Source of the DNA: Thermoplasmatales archaeon | Lineage (GTDB): Archaea; Thermoplasmatota; Thermoplasmata; Thermoplasmatales; GCA-001856825 | DNA length: 38,894 nucleotides | NCBI GenBank assembly: GCA_014874235.1 | Contig: JACWAC010000001.1 | Location: 1 to 38,894, forward strand | Direction of reading: 5' to 3' | Part shown: one piece after another, positions 38,719 through 38,894 of the stretch | Layout of the letters: every line of letters begins with the position of its first letter | Numbering within the stretch: position 1 is the stretch's first letter | Program-made: the position numbers and the translations under genes | The notes under the pieces: model-generated | Told to the model about the DNA's origin: nothing | What the model saw: only the letters and a program-made list of their open reading frames with translations | The model's database searches: none

Positions 38719-38894
38719 ATGGCCGTCGAAGGTTCTGGCGGAATTCTTAGAAAAAATACGGGCGGACTTTGGCTCGGTGTTTTTCAAAGTTTGGCATTTG
38801 TTGCTCCTGCAGCCACCGCTGCTTCGTTCTATGTAGTTGAGGCGGGAATACTAGGCGCTTCGTTACCGATCACGTATGTGGTAGCCGTCATAGG
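38719..38894 (+). CDS. Amino-acid permease (APC family), N-terminal part, cut by window end
   Basis: The ATG opens a frame that runs off the window after 58 codons. It begins MAVEGSGGILRKNTGGLWLG, a hydrophilic cytoplasmic start, followed by a helix FQSLAFVAPAATAASFYVV with the unwound-helix type small residues of APC transporters, and a second helix ILGASLPITYVVAVIG. It probably imports amino acids or polyamines. It is divergent from the Lrp-family gene. The substrate cannot be told from the fragment. Confidence 0.72.
   Translation, partial: MAVEGSGGILRKNTGGLWLGVFQSLAFVAPAATAASFYVVEAGILGASLPITYVVAVI

Noticed and set aside
1..38894. CRISPR arrays, insertion sequences, integrases or prophage genes
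   Set aside because: No regularly spaced repeats, transposase, integrase or phage structural gene was seen on either strand; the two tRNA genes show no flanking duplicated ends.

Overview
The window reads as a chromosomal segment of a Thermoplasmatales-like euryarchaeon: a moderately AT-rich, gene-dense, aerobic, probably acidophilic archaeon. This is an inference from gene content and promoter style, not a database match. The pointers are an archaeal-type alanyl-tRNA synthetase, Taw1, a geranylgeranyl-reductase-family enzyme, a bacterial-type GrpE/DnaK/DnaJ set (known in Thermoplasma), complex I without NuoEFG, and many genes whose start codon lies about 24-28 nt downstream of the centre of a TATA element (leaderless transcripts, often with GTG starts). 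Genes inside operons are instead joined by 1-11 nt overlaps or carry Shine-Dalgarno motifs of the GGAGGTGA type.

Layout. 1-265 shows no gene. 266-2810 holds a DUF4145/HEPN-like gene, tRNA-Ala(GGC) on the minus strand, a heme O synthase and an AlaX editing protein. 2801-6252 (minus) is grpE-dnaK-dnaJ. 6345-11317 holds a DUF1579-like protein, a presenilin-type intramembrane protease, a geranylgeranyl-reductase-family flavoprotein and a site-2-type membrane protease. 11298-15583 is a tRNA block: alaS (minus) diverges from trmI-taw1 (plus), apparently around one symmetric TATA element. 

15690-32584 is a 17 kb respiratory block, all on the plus strand. It holds two different succinate dehydrogenases and one complex I. 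The first SDH is sdhA1-sdhB1 plus a large single anchor that resembles the actinobacterial Sdh1 anchor, followed by a 56-codon two-helix membrane protein. The second is classical sdhA2-C2-D2-B2 behind a perfect inverted repeat. Complex I is nuoABCDHI-J1-J2-KLMN, with NuoJ split into two genes, followed by two small soluble proteins of unknown role. The SDHs feed quinone from succinate. Complex I takes electrons from an unidentified donor and pumps protons. The heme O synthase, a polyprenyl synthase and UbiX are plausible suppliers of oxidase heme, quinone or lipid tails and prenylated flavin.

32571-38894 is mixed: a small zinc ribbon, ubiX, a polyprenyl diphosphate synthase, a GNAT acetyltransferase, a small Cys4 protein overlapping a zinc-finger/TenA-PqqC-like fusion, tRNA-Leu(UAG), a 446-residue protein I do not recognise with a hairpin just before its start, an Lrp/AsnC regulator, and the start of an amino-acid permease. 

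The points most worth following are the Sdh1-like complex with its tiny extra membrane gene, the two orphan genes at the nuo tail, the zinc-finger/TenA-like fusion, and the compact symmetric promoters. I saw no CRISPR array, insertion sequence, integrase or phage gene.
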